DNA of 64,000 nt from Phycisphaerae bacterium RAS1 (GTDB lineage Bacteria > Planctomycetota > Phycisphaerae > UBA1845 > Fen-1342), in NCBI GenBank assembly GCA_007859745.1, contig SMLU01000002.1, positions 488,942-552,941 of the forward strand. Reading direction: 5' to 3'. Below the pieces are notes generated by a model. That model was not told the origin of the DNA and ran no database searches. It saw only the letters and a program-made list of their open reading frames with translations. This document shows positions 18,817-26,706 of the stretch, piece after piece. The translations under genes were made by a program, and so were the position numbers. Position 1 is the first letter of the stretch, and each line of letters begins with the position of its first letter.

Positions 18817-21800
18817 ATGTACCGCAGTTCGACGATGGTCGCGGACGTTCAATCTCGCACGGCGACGCGTGCAGGCGTGCGCCGGGCCGCTCTGGTCTTG
18901 ATGATTGCCGGGCCGATGGCGACGGCGCTGGCACAGCCGACGCTGACGCGCATCGTGCGCAGCTTCGACAGCGGGCGCGACCCGGTTCCGGGGCGGCCGG
19001 CGCCCTTCGTGTTCCGCGGTGAGCAGAACACGCGCGCCCCGGTGCTGAACGACCGCGGCGAAGTCGTGTTTCGAGCCAGGAGCGCCTCATCGATCGACAA
19101 CAGCGGGGCGGAATTCGGCCTGTACGCGTATCGTCCCTGCGACGCGGTGCAGCCGCTCATCCGCCTGGTGGACAGCACGCTGACCGGCGTCAACCCGACC
19201 TTTGTCGTACCCGGGCAGGCGGCCGGTTCGCGGTTTCTGGATTTTGCGATTCCGGTGCTGAACAACGCCGGCGATGTCGTGTTTCGGGCGGCGTACAACG
19301 AACCGGGTGTGGGGTCGCAGAGCGGCTTGTTCGCGATGAGCGTGAACGGCGGCGCGATCGTGCAACTGGTCGACACGGGCGTCGCAGCGCCGCTGGGAAG
19401 CTACTCGACGTTCCAGTTCTCGGCCGGCGGACTGACCGACCTGACGCTGGCGGGGTTGACCGATTCGGGCGTGGTCGTGTTCTGGGCGCGATACTCGTCG
19501 AGCGCGCACGTCGGGTTGTTCGCGACGACCGTCGCCGGCGGAGCGATCGTTCCACTGGTCAATACCAGCGGCTCCTTCGTCCCGGTGGGAACGGGTTTGC
19601 CGACTCCGGGCGAGTGGGTCGATACGAGGCCGGAGTTTTCGCTCAGCGACAACGGCGTGGTCGCGTTTCGCGGCACGCTGCGCGCCAGCCCCGGCGGCGG
19701 GGTCTTTCGCGACGGCGTCTTCAGTGTTCCCGCGGCGAGCGGAACGGTGCAGACGGTTGCGTTCCAGTTCCAGCCGGCCCCGAGCGCCGCGGGCGTCAGC
19801 TACAGCTCGTTCGGCGGCGGGCCGGACATCAACGAGAGCGGCGACGTGGCGTATGTTGCAGCGCTGAGCGACGGGCGTTCGGGAATGTACCGCGGTACCG
19901 CCGCGGGCGGCCCGCAGGTGCGCGTGATGGACACGCGGCCGGGCAGCTTCGTGGTCCCCGGCGAGATCGCGGGAGCGGCGTTTGACACCGTCAGCTTCGC
20001 GCCGCTCGGCGAGGACTTGAACCAGGGGTTCTTCTCGTTCATCCGGCTCGGGTTCCCCAACAACCGCGGGTATTACTACTACGATCCGCTGGCGGGAATT
20101 TCACGGGTGGTGGATACGCAGATCGCGGCTCCGGGCCTTTCGCTGCCGGCGCGCCTGACGTTCGGAAGCGGCGCGGAGGGCGCCGGCATCAATGACGCCG
20201 GCAACCTCATCTATCCGGGATCGGGAACGGACGGCGTCGGGCCGCTGCTGGGTCTTTACTACTTCGACGCGGCCCTGGCCGCCAATGTCCGCATCGCCGA
20301 CAGCACGAACGCGCTGGCGGTGCTGGGCGACACGTTCACCTTCTCCGGCGTGCAGACGACCAAGTTCGGCGTGCACATCAGCCATGCCAACAACAGCGGG
20401 CGGCATCGCTCGCTGAACAACCGCGAGCAAGTGGCGTTCACAGCCCAGTTCGACAACTTCGATTTCGGCGTCTATCTCTGGAGCTACAGCGGCGTCGGCG
20501 GCAGCGGCGAGGTCGAGATCACGTGTCCCGCCGACATCACCGTCGAATGCGGCGCCAACACGTCCCCGGCCGGCGCGGGAAGCGCGACCGCCGTGGATAC
20601 GTGCAGCGGCGCGGCAGCGGCCGTCAGCTTCAGCGACGTGTTCACGCCCGCCTGCGGCTCGACCGGCGTCATCACGCGCACCTGGTCGGCCGACAACGGC
20701 GGCACGCCGGTGACGTGCGTGCAGACGATCACGATCGAGGACACCATCGCCCCGGCGTTGGCCCTGCCGCCGGATACGAGCAGTGCGTGCGATGCGTCTC
20801 CCGATCCGACAAACACGGGATTCGCAACCGCCGCAGACCTGTGCGACGCGGCGCCGGAGCTGACGTACGCCGATGCGGTGACGCCCGGCTCCTGTCCGGG
20901 CGAGTCGACCATCACGCGCACCTGGACCGCGACCGATGATTGCGGAAACGCCGCCAGCGCGACCCAGGTCATCGCGGTCGGCAACGACGCCACGCCGGTG
21001 CTGACCGTGCCGGCGGACGTGAGCGTCGGTTGCCTCGCGTCCACCGACCCGAGCGCCACCGGCGCGGCGACCGCGACGACGCCCTGCGATCCGAATCCGA
21101 CCATAACTTATTCGGATTCGACCGTCGCCGGTTCGTGCACCGCCGAGAGTGTGATCACGCGCACGTGGACGGTGACGGATGGCTGCGGCAATACGACCTC
21201 GGCGATGCAGACGATCCACGTGGTCGATGAGGCGGCCCCGACGATCACACCGCCGACAAACGCGGATGTCGGCTGCGACGAGCCGAGCGATCCGGCGGCC
21301 ACGGGCTTTGCGACGGCGAGCGACGACTGCGGCGAGGCCACGGTCAGCTATCAGGATGTGATCCTGCCGGGGGCGTGCGACGCGTCCTACTCGATCATCC
21401 GTTCGTGGATCGCGACCGACGCCTGCGGCAACAGCGCCTCGACCGTACAGTTCATCTTCGTCAGCGACACCGCCGCCCCGATCATCAGCGTGCCGGCGGA
21501 TGTCATCGTCGAGTGCGGCGATTCGACCGAACCCTCGGCGACGGGCGAAGCGACGGTTTCGGACGGGTGCAGCCCGATCGCGACGCTCGGCCATATCGAC
21601 AGCGAGGCGCCTGGCGCGTGCGCGGGCAGCCGCATCATCACGCGCGCCTGGTCGGCCAGCGACGCCTGCGGCAACGCCATCACGCAGAACCAGACGATCA
21701 CCGTTCTGGACCGCATCGCGCCGACCTTGAGCGTGCCGCCGGATGTGACGATCGTCTGCGGTGACTCGGCCGATACGTCTCTGACGGGCGCGGCGACCGC

Positions 21801-22656
21801 GTCCGACGTGTGCGATCCGGCTCCCATCGTGTCGTTCCTCGACAATACCGAGCCGGGCGTCTGTCCGATCGCGTCGGTGATCGTCCGCACCTGGACCGCG
21901 GCCGACGCCTGCGGCAACACCAGCTCCGGCTCGCAGCGCATTTCACTGATCGACACGGTGGCGCCGGAGATTCAGTGTCCGCCGGATGTCACCGTCGTGG
22001 TCGAGCCGGGTGAGTGCGAAGCAACGCTCGACCTGGGCTTTGCGACGGCGACCGACCTGTGCAGCGAGCCGTCGGTGACCAGCAATGCGCCGGCCGTGTT
22101 TCCGGTCGGCGTGACGTATGTGCTCTGGACGGCGACGGACGCGTGCGGCAACAGCACGACCTGCACCCAGACCGTCACGGTCGAGGATGAGCAGGCGCCG
22201 GTGATCAAGTGCTGGCTGGCGACGACCATGCTCTGGCCGCCGAACCACGACCTGACGCCGGTCGGGCTGTGCGTCCACGTCTGCGACGCGTGCGAGAGCG
22301 GGATCCCGCCGCTGGTGACGGTGTACTCCGACGAGGATGACGAGGAGCCGACCGGCGACGGCCTGCACTCGCCAGACGCCCGCAACATTGCGCCCGGCAC
22401 GCTGCGGCTGCGGCGTGAGCGGCGCGGCGACTCCGACGGGCGCGTCTACCTGATCGTCGTTCAGGCCACTGATTCGTCCGGCAATACGGCGATGACGGCC
22501 TGCACGGTGGTCGTCCCGCACAGCCGCTCACCGCACGCCTTGCGGTGCGTCATGGTGCAGGCGCACACGGCGCACGCGTACTTCAACCTGATGCACGCGC
22601 CACCGCCGGGCTTCGTGCTCGTGGGCGACGGACCGGTGATCGGTCCGAAGCAGTAG
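18817..22656 (+). CDS. Secreted protein with repeated N-terminal domain and seven HYR-like repeats
   Basis: A protein of 1279 residues, start at ATG 18817 with GGAG 6 bp upstream and a signal peptide ending ATALAQ. Residues about 25-565 hold repeated units with VLNDRGEVVFRA, VLNNAGDVVFRA and SDNGVVAFRG, a propeller-like or tandem-strand pattern. From about residue 565 come six CxA-type repeats of about 80 residues. Each opens with a PADVTVECG-like strand, has ITRTW(S/T)A in the middle and closes with DxCGN...TITVxDxxAP. A proper HYR repeat follows (CPPDVTVVVEPGECEAT), then a module with TTMLWPPNHDLTPVG. The tail after residue 1230 is short. Such repeats usually serve as extracellular spacers or adhesion domains. 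No catalytic domain and no membrane anchor are visible. Confidence 0.85.
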   Translation: MYRSSTMVADVQSRTATRAGVRRAALVLMIAGPMATALAQPTLTRIVRSFDSGRDPVPGRPAPFVFRGEQNTRAPVLNDRGEVVFRARSASSIDNSGAEFGLYAYRPCDAVQPLIRLVDSTLTGVNPTFVVPGQAAGSRFLDFAIPVLNNAGDVVFRAAYNEPGVGSQSGLFAMSVNGGAIVQLVDTGVAAPLGSYSTFQFSAGGLTDLTLAGLTDSGVVVFWARYSSSAHVGLFATTVAGGAIVPLVNTSGSFVPVGTGLPTPGEWVDTRPEFSLSDNGVVAFRGTLRASPGGGVFRDGVFSVPAASGTVQTVAFQFQPAPSAAGVSYSSFGGGPDINESGDVAYVAALSDGRSGMYRGTAAGGPQVRVMDTRPGSFVVPGEIAGAAFDTVSFAPLGEDLNQGFFSFIRLGFPNNRGYYYYDPLAGISRVVDTQIAAPGLSLPARLTFGSGAEGAGINDAGNLIYPGSGTDGVGPLLGLYYFDAALAANVRIADSTNALAVLGDTFTFSGVQTTKFGVHISHANNSGRHRSLNNREQVAFTAQFDNFDFGVYLWSYSGVGGSGEVEITCPADITVECGANTSPAGAGSATAVDTCSGAAAAVSFSDVFTPACGSTGVITRTWSADNGGTPVTCVQTITIEDTIAPALALPPDTSSACDASPDPTNTGFATAADLCDAAPELTYADAVTPGSCPGESTITRTWTATDDCGNAASATQVIAVGNDATPVLTVPADVSVGCLASTDPSATGAATATTPCDPNPTITYSDSTVAGSCTAESVITRTWTVTDGCGNTTSAMQTIHVVDEAAPTITPPTNADVGCDEPSDPAATGFATASDDCGEATVSYQDVILPGACDASYSIIRSWIATDACGNSASTVQFIFVSDTAAPIISVPADVIVECGDSTEPSATGEATVSDGCSPIATLGHIDSEAPGACAGSRIITRAWSASDACGNAITQNQTITVLDRIAPTLSVPPDVTIVCGDSADTSLTGAATASDVCDPAPIVSFLDNTEPGVCPIASVIVRTWTAADACGNTSSGSQRISLIDTVAPEIQCPPDVTVVVEPGECEATLDLGFATATDLCSEPSVTSNAPAVFPVGVTYVLWTATDACGNSTTCTQTVTVEDEQAPVIKCWLATTMLWPPNHDLTPVGLCVHVCDACESGIPPLVTVYSDEDDEEPTGDGLHSPDARNIAPGTLRLRRERRGDSDGRVYLIVVQATDSSGNTAMTACTVVVPHSRSPHALRCVMVQAHTAHAYFNLMHAPPPGFVLVGDGPVIGPKQ

Positions 22657-22674
22657 ACGCGATCCCCGTGCTCT

Positions 22675-22776
22675 TTCCGAGCCGCGACCGTGAGGGAGCG
22701 GAGACTTGAAAACCGCTTGCTTACGCGCGCGGCTCGGAGTGAAAACCGCTTGCTTACGCGCGCGGCTCGGATCGAA
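22675..22776. repeat. Family A repeat, copy 3, with duplicated right half
   Basis: One complete unit is followed at 22741 by a second copy of the right half (gaaaaccgcttgcttacg and cgcgcggctcggatcgaaac), a direct tandem duplication of about 38 bp. It lies between the HYR protein and the methyltransferase-like gene. Confidence 0.9.
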
Positions 22777-22808
22777 ACGGCGGCCGCGGCGACGCAAAGG
22801 AATGTTGC

Positions 22809-23504
22809 ATGATTCGAATGGGAATGCAGATGTTGTTGGCTGTCGCGCTGGCGGGCGCGGCTGCGCGGGCCGCCGATCCGCCGGCGACGCAGCCGGCGGC
22901 GATTCCTTCGACGGCGCAGTCCGCCGGGGAGGCGGCGCGCGAGCGGTGGAACAAGTTCTTCGGCGAACCGACGCTGAAGTTCAACACGCAGCCGAATGGT
23001 TTCCTGCTGCATTGTCTTGACCGGCTGCCGAAGAGCGGTGCGGCGTTGGACGTGGCCTGCGGGCAGGGACGAAACGCGATTCCGCTGGCGATGCACGGGC
23101 TCGAAACGACCGGCATGGACATCAGCGACGTAGCGCTCCAGCTCGCCGCCGAGAATGCGAAGAAGGCCGAGGTCAAGCTCACGACGCAGGCGGCGGACGT
23201 GTTCGCGTACGACTACGGCGACAAGAAGTGGGACGTGATCAGCATCATCTACTTCAACCCCGCCAAGCCCATCGTCGCGAACATCAAGAACGGCGTGAAA
23301 CCGGGCGGTTTCGTGCTGATCGAGGGTTTCGGCGTCCGCAAGCAAGGCGGCCCGCCGGACGAGTCGAAGTACGGCGCCAATGAGCTGCTGGCGTTATTTT
23401 CCGACTGGACGATTCTGGAGTATCAGGACGGCGAGTTCGACGCGGACTGGCCGGAGAAAGGCAAAGCGCACGTGGTGCGATTGCTGGCGCAGCGTCCACG
23501 ATAA
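22809..23504 (+). CDS. Class I SAM-dependent methyltransferase-like protein with N-terminal export signal
   Basis: A protein of 231 residues; AAGGA lies 7 bp before ATG 22809. The product begins MIRMGMQMLLAVALAGAAARAADPP, a typical Sec signal with an ARA-A cleavage site, followed by a Pro/Ala linker. The rest is a TehB-like methyltransferase fold: motif I ALDVACGQGRNAIPLA, acidic motif GMDISDVAL, then AADVFAYDYGDKKWDVIS and KPGGFVLIEGF. Export of a SAM-dependent enzyme is unexpected because SAM is cytoplasmic. Possible explanations are a membrane-tethered enzyme facing the cytoplasm, a cell plan with unusual compartments, or a repurposed fold. The sequence does not tell which. Confidence 0.85.
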   Translation: MIRMGMQMLLAVALAGAAARAADPPATQPAAIPSTAQSAGEAARERWNKFFGEPTLKFNTQPNGFLLHCLDRLPKSGAALDVACGQGRNAIPLAMHGLETTGMDISDVALQLAAENAKKAEVKLTTQAADVFAYDYGDKKWDVISIIYFNPAKPIVANIKNGVKPGGFVLIEGFGVRKQGGPPDESKYGANELLALFSDWTILEYQDGEFDADWPEKGKAHVVRLLAQRPR

Positions 23505-23510
23505 AGGCAT

Positions 23511-23540
23511 GGGGAGCATCGGCGTCTCGCCGGTGCGTCG
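23511..23540. repeat. Family D repeat, left half
   Basis: ggggagcatcggcgtctcgc followed by cggtgcgtcg. It matches the left arm of the complete palindrome at 59049-59100. It lies between the methyltransferase-like and lipoprotein genes. Confidence 0.7.
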
Positions 23541-23559
23541 CCAGCCGAGGGAAAACGCG

Positions 23560-24225
23560 ATGTGCCGGCGCACCTGCGCGTGCTGTTGGGTCGTCATGAT
23601 GCTGCCGCCGCTCGGATGCGTCGCCCCGCGTCACGAGCCGCGCATCGCCGTGGATACGCCCGAACCGATCGAAGCCGAGTTCCGCGTTGGAAGCCGACAG
23701 ATCATCGCCGATCGGTTTGTCCTCATCCCGACGGGGATCCCGCTTTCTGAGAGCGGCTCCCTCTGGCCGGTTTCGGGATCGTACCTCAACCGCTCCGCCT
23801 GGTCGGGAGAAGTAATGTCCAGCGGGGGATTCTGGCTAAATCTCGACGTCATCGACCTGCAGAAAAATTCACGGCGGCGGCTGTTCGATCGACAAGTCGC
23901 GCTGGGCCCCCGCCAGTGGTTCGATGTCTCGAGATCGCCGCTTCTCGCAAACTCCCTGGTCTTCCCGGCGCGGACGATGGACACGACCGGCGACGGCTAT
24001 ATCGACAGCGCCGACGCGGTCTTTGTTTACCTTTACGACATGGCGAGCGACGAACTCAGCACCGTCTCGCCGGACGGCTATTCGGTGCGGCAGCACTTGT
24101 TTCTGCCGGACCGGATCGTGCTGCTGGCGTCGAAAATCGAGGGCGACGGCAAGTCGCTCGATGTATACGTTTACGAGCCTTCGACGCGCTCGGGGCGCTT
24201 TGTGGTCGAGGGGATGATGCCATGA
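23560..24225 (+). CDS. Putative lipoprotein with one EF-hand-like loop
   Basis: A protein of 221 residues. ATG 23560 is preferred because GAGGG lies 8-9 bp upstream and the product then starts with a short Arg/Cys-containing n-region and a lipobox (PPLGC). Upstream in-frame starts run through the family D repeat. The mature part has a beta-rich look (FWLNLDVIDLQ, QWFDVSRSPLLANSLVF) and an EF-hand-like loop, DTTGDGYIDSADAV. I recognise no family. TolB-like propeller fragments are conceivable but too weak to call. It is followed by the nitroreductase gene after about 70 bp. Confidence 0.65.
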   Translation: MCRRTCACCWVVMMLPPLGCVAPRHEPRIAVDTPEPIEAEFRVGSRQIIADRFVLIPTGIPLSESGSLWPVSGSYLNRSAWSGEVMSSGGFWLNLDVIDLQKNSRRRLFDRQVALGPRQWFDVSRSPLLANSLVFPARTMDTTGDGYIDSADAVFVYLYDMASDELSTVSPDGYSVRQHLFLPDRIVLLASKIEGDGKSLDVYVYEPSTRSGRFVVEGMMP

Positions 24226-24295
24226 ATTCTGCGGTCAGCGTGCCGCCCCTGCGCGGAACCGGACGCCGACACGTTCGAAGGTCAAAGGAGACGCA

Positions 24296-24892
24296 ATGAG
24301 CATGCTCCCGAATGTCGCGGACTACCGAAAACCCGAGCACGATATCGATGCGATTTTCTGGCGGCGCTGGTCGCCACGCGCGATGAGCGGGCAGGCCGTG
24401 AGCGAGGCCGACCTGAAGCGACTCTTTGAGGCGGCCCGCTGGGCGCCATCGACCTACAACGAGCAGGAGTGGCGATTCCTGTATGCGCATCGCGGCGGAG
24501 CGCACTGGGCGGCGTTTTTCGAGCTGCTGCTGCCGGCCAACCAGGTCTGGTGCAAGGACGCGGGCGTGCTGATGGTGCTGACGGCGAAGAAGACGTTCAC
24601 GCTGAATGGCAAGCCGAACCCGGTCTACGCGATTGACGCCGGCAGCGCCTGGCAGAATCTCGCGCTGCAAGGCAGTCACATGGGACTGGTGGTGCACGGG
24701 ATGGCGGGCTTCAACGCGGACAAGGCGCGCAGCGACCTGGAAATTCCAGACGATTACGCGGTGCTGGCGATGATCGCGGTCGGTCATCCAGGCGATCCGC
24801 AGCGCCTGCCAAAGGAACTGGCGGAGCGCGAGACGCCGACCGGACGCAAGAAAGTGGAGGAGTTCGCGCGCGAGGGGCCATTCCGGTTCTGA
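24296..24892 (+). CDS. Nitroreductase-family protein
   Basis: A protein of 198 residues, ATG 24296 preceded by AAAGGAG at 6 bp. The FMN-binding nitroreductase pattern is visible: IFWRRWSPRAMSG near residue 20 (the RRS-type phosphate-binding segment), LFEAARWAPSTYNEQEWRF, then a dimer-core segment AIDAGSAWQNLALQGSHMGL and a C-terminal helix ending in ERETPTGRKKVEEF. Members are cytoplasmic flavin enzymes that reduce nitro groups, quinones or similar acceptors with NAD(P)H. The natural substrate here is unknown. The length is typical. Confidence 0.9.
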   Translation: MSMLPNVADYRKPEHDIDAIFWRRWSPRAMSGQAVSEADLKRLFEAARWAPSTYNEQEWRFLYAHRGGAHWAAFFELLLPANQVWCKDAGVLMVLTAKKTFTLNGKPNPVYAIDAGSAWQNLALQGSHMGLVVHGMAGFNADKARSDLEIPDDYAVLAMIAVGHPGDPQRLPKELAERETPTGRKKVEEFAREGPFRF

Positions 24893-24995
24893 GACGCACG
24901 ACGGATACAGTGGAGGCAATCGGTTGACCCGTGAGGCGAGGACCAGCGAGCCGCCAGCACCACCACTGGGCGGGCGAGAGAGGCCATGAACGTTT

Positions 24996-25060
24996 GGGTG
25001 GGACGGGCGTCTCGCCCGTCCCCGCGGTCTGAAAGAACGGGCAAGATGCCCGTTCCACCC
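24996..25060. repeat. Family B palindromic repeat, copy 2
   Basis: A complete unit: gggtgggacgggcgtctcgc on the left, aacgggcaagatgcccgttc on the right, joined by ccgcggtctgaaag. It lies between the nitroreductase and endonuclease V genes. Confidence 0.9.
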
Positions 25061-25147
25061 GAAAAAGTTCAAAGCCTCAGCCCCCCCGGCGTCACCACCG
25101 GTCGAGTGAGACACCCGCACCACCAAACCGACACGCGGAGAAACTCC

Positions 25148-25813
25148 TTGCAGTTTTCTCGGCTGCACTCGTGGACGACGTCGCCGCGAGCGGCGATCGC
25201 GCTGCAGCAGCGTCTGCGCGAGCGCGTGGTGATGTGTGAGTTGCCCGCGGATGCGAGATTGGTCGCCGGCGTCGACGTCGCGTTCAGTCGCGACGGACGG
25301 CGCGTGATTGCCGGAGTCGTCGTGTGGGATCGGCTGACGGCGCGAGCGGTCCAATCGGTCGCGGCGTCGGCTCCGCTGCGGTTTCCGTACGTTCCCGGCC
25401 TGCTCAGCTTTCGAGAGATTCCGGCGATGCTGGCCGCGGTCCGCAAGCTGACGACGGCGCCGGATGTGTTCATCTGCGACGGCCAGGGGCGCGCCCATCC
25501 GCGGCGAATCGGGCTGGCGTCGCACTTTGGCCTGTGGCTGAATCGCCCCACCGTCGGCTGCGCCAAGTCGCACCTGTGCGGTGACTATGACGAGCCACCG
25601 CAGCGGCGCGGCTCGCGGCGGGCGCTGACGATCGACGGCGAGACGGTCGGCGCCGTGTTGCGTACGCGCGACGGCACGAAGCCGCTGTTCATCAGCCCCG
25701 GGCACCTGTCGGATATCGAATCGTCGGTGGAACTGATACTCGCGCTGGCGCCCCGCTATCGGCAGCCGGAGCCGACGCGCCTGGCGCATCAATTGGTGAC
25801 ACGCGCCCGGTAG
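25148..25813 (+). CDS. nfi: Endonuclease V (deoxyinosine 3'-endonuclease)
   Basis: A protein of 221 residues, start at TTG 25148 because GGAG lies 7 bp upstream. Longer frames run through the family B repeat. The EndoV signature is complete: VAGVDVAF (metal-binding Asp), FPYVPGLLSFREIP (Tyr wedge and catalytic Glu), DGQGRAHPRRIGLASHFG (second Asp) and VGCAKSHLCG. The enzyme cuts DNA one base 3' of deoxyinosine and other deaminated bases, starting alternative excision repair in the cytoplasm. The length is normal. It is convergent with bioY, with only 21 bp between the stops. Confidence 0.93.
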   Translation: MQFSRLHSWTTSPRAAIALQQRLRERVVMCELPADARLVAGVDVAFSRDGRRVIAGVVVWDRLTARAVQSVAASAPLRFPYVPGLLSFREIPAMLAAVRKLTTAPDVFICDGQGRAHPRRIGLASHFGLWLNRPTVGCAKSHLCGDYDEPPQRRGSRRALTIDGETVGAVLRTRDGTKPLFISPGHLSDIESSVELILALAPRYRQPEPTRLAHQLVTRAR

Positions 25814-25834
25814 GCGCGTGCGAATGGGAGGGAA

Positions 25835-26425
25835 TCAGGCTCGAACGATTCGCCGGACGGCCGGCGCGGCGCAGCGCGCGACGCCCAGCGCCAGCACGCA
25901 CTTGGCGAGCAGGTCTCCGAGGAACGGGAAAAGACCCTTCGCGAGGGTGTCGGCCGGGGTGAGCTGCTGGTGCAGCGCCAGCCAGGTCAGGCCGCAGCCG
26001 AAAATCACCGCGTGTGCCGCCACGAAACTCGCCGCCAGCCGAAGGGAGTATCGCGAACCCGGCCTGCTCATCCACCCCAGCAGCGGTTGGGCGACGAGGA
26101 AACCGACGAGATACCCGCCGGTCGCGCCGGCCATGATCATCTCGACTCCGCCGCGACCCATGCTGAAGACCGGAAGGCCCAGCGCGCCGACGAGCAGGTA
26201 AACGCCCATTCCCGCGGCGCCGAGAGCCGGCCCCAGCAGCGCTCCGGTCAGAAGTACCATGAGCGTTTGAAGCGTCATCGGCACAGGGGTGTTCGGAAGC
26301 GGGATGACGATCTGCGCCGCGAGGGCCGTCAGGAGCGCGGCGCTGCAAATGGACAGCGCTCGGATCCAAAGGAGCGAGACGGGGCGGACAACGGTCGCTG
26401 TAATCGCGAGGGGCCTAGTATTCAT
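25835..26425 (-). CDS. bioY: Biotin transporter S component BioY
   Basis: A protein of 196 residues with about six membrane helices. It shows the BioY hallmark near residue 45, PLPNTPVPMTLQTLMVLLTG, followed by LGPALGAAGMGVYLLVGALGLPVF and GGYLVGFLVAQPL. BioY binds biotin in the membrane and can work with an ECF ATPase/T-component module or, in some species, alone. No BioM/BioN or other ECF partners are in the window. The start is ATG 26425. The region upstream consists of short repeats, and no clear promoter or biotin operator is visible. Confidence 0.93.
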   Translation of the reverse strand: MNTRPLAITATVVRPVSLLWIRALSICSAALLTALAAQIVIPLPNTPVPMTLQTLMVLLTGALLGPALGAAGMGVYLLVGALGLPVFSMGRGGVEMIMAGATGGYLVGFLVAQPLLGWMSRPGSRYSLRLAASFVAAHAVIFGCGLTWLALHQQLTPADTLAKGLFPFLGDLLAKCVLALGVARCAAPAVRRIVRA

Positions 26426-26471
26426 AGCGGGCGGGATGCTAGCGAGAAATCAGCCGGGCGGCAATGGACGC

Positions 26472-26535
26472 GCCGAAGCGAACCGAAGCGACCGACGCGA
26501 CGAAACAACCGAATCGACCGAAACGACTGAAACGT
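26472..26535. repeat. Short-period repeat tract (cgaccgaa / cgacgaaac units)
   Basis: A degenerate tandem run of gaaccgaagcgaccgacgcg and similar 8-10 bp units. It lies in the 281-bp gap between bioY and uvrC, immediately upstream of bioY on its strand. No gene is seen in this gap. Confidence 0.6.
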
Positions 26536-26575
26536 GGGCGCATTCCGAGTAGAGGATGCGATCGACGACGTCTGT

Positions 26576-26674
26576 CCGAACCCGCCGCGCCAAGCAGCGG
26601 GTTGACGATCGCCTTCGATCGGCGCCCCACACGCCGCGGGCGTCACCCCGCCGCTTGGCGCGGCGGGTTCGGAC
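26576..26674. repeat. Family C palindromic repeat, copy 2 (full)
   Basis: Left arm ccgaacccgccgcgccaagc, a central segment with gatcgccttcgatcggcgcc, and right arm ccgcttggcgcggcgggttc. The two arms are near-perfect inverted repeats of about 30 bp, with an internal second palindrome around gatcg. It lies just past the 3' end of uvrC. Confidence 0.9.
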
Positions 26675-26706
26675 GGATCGCAACCTGAAACCGGATGCAC
26701 ACTCGA

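Noticed and set aside
24222-24299. 26-codon frame between the lipoprotein and nitroreductase genes, overlapping both
   Set aside because: It is too short, has no ribosome binding site and resembles nothing. The overlap with neighbouring codons looks accidental.
26576-26674. Possible CRISPR array (several GC-rich repeats across the window)
   Set aside because: The copies are scattered over tens of kilobases, palindromic and unequal, without regularly spaced repeats and spacers, and no cas gene is present.
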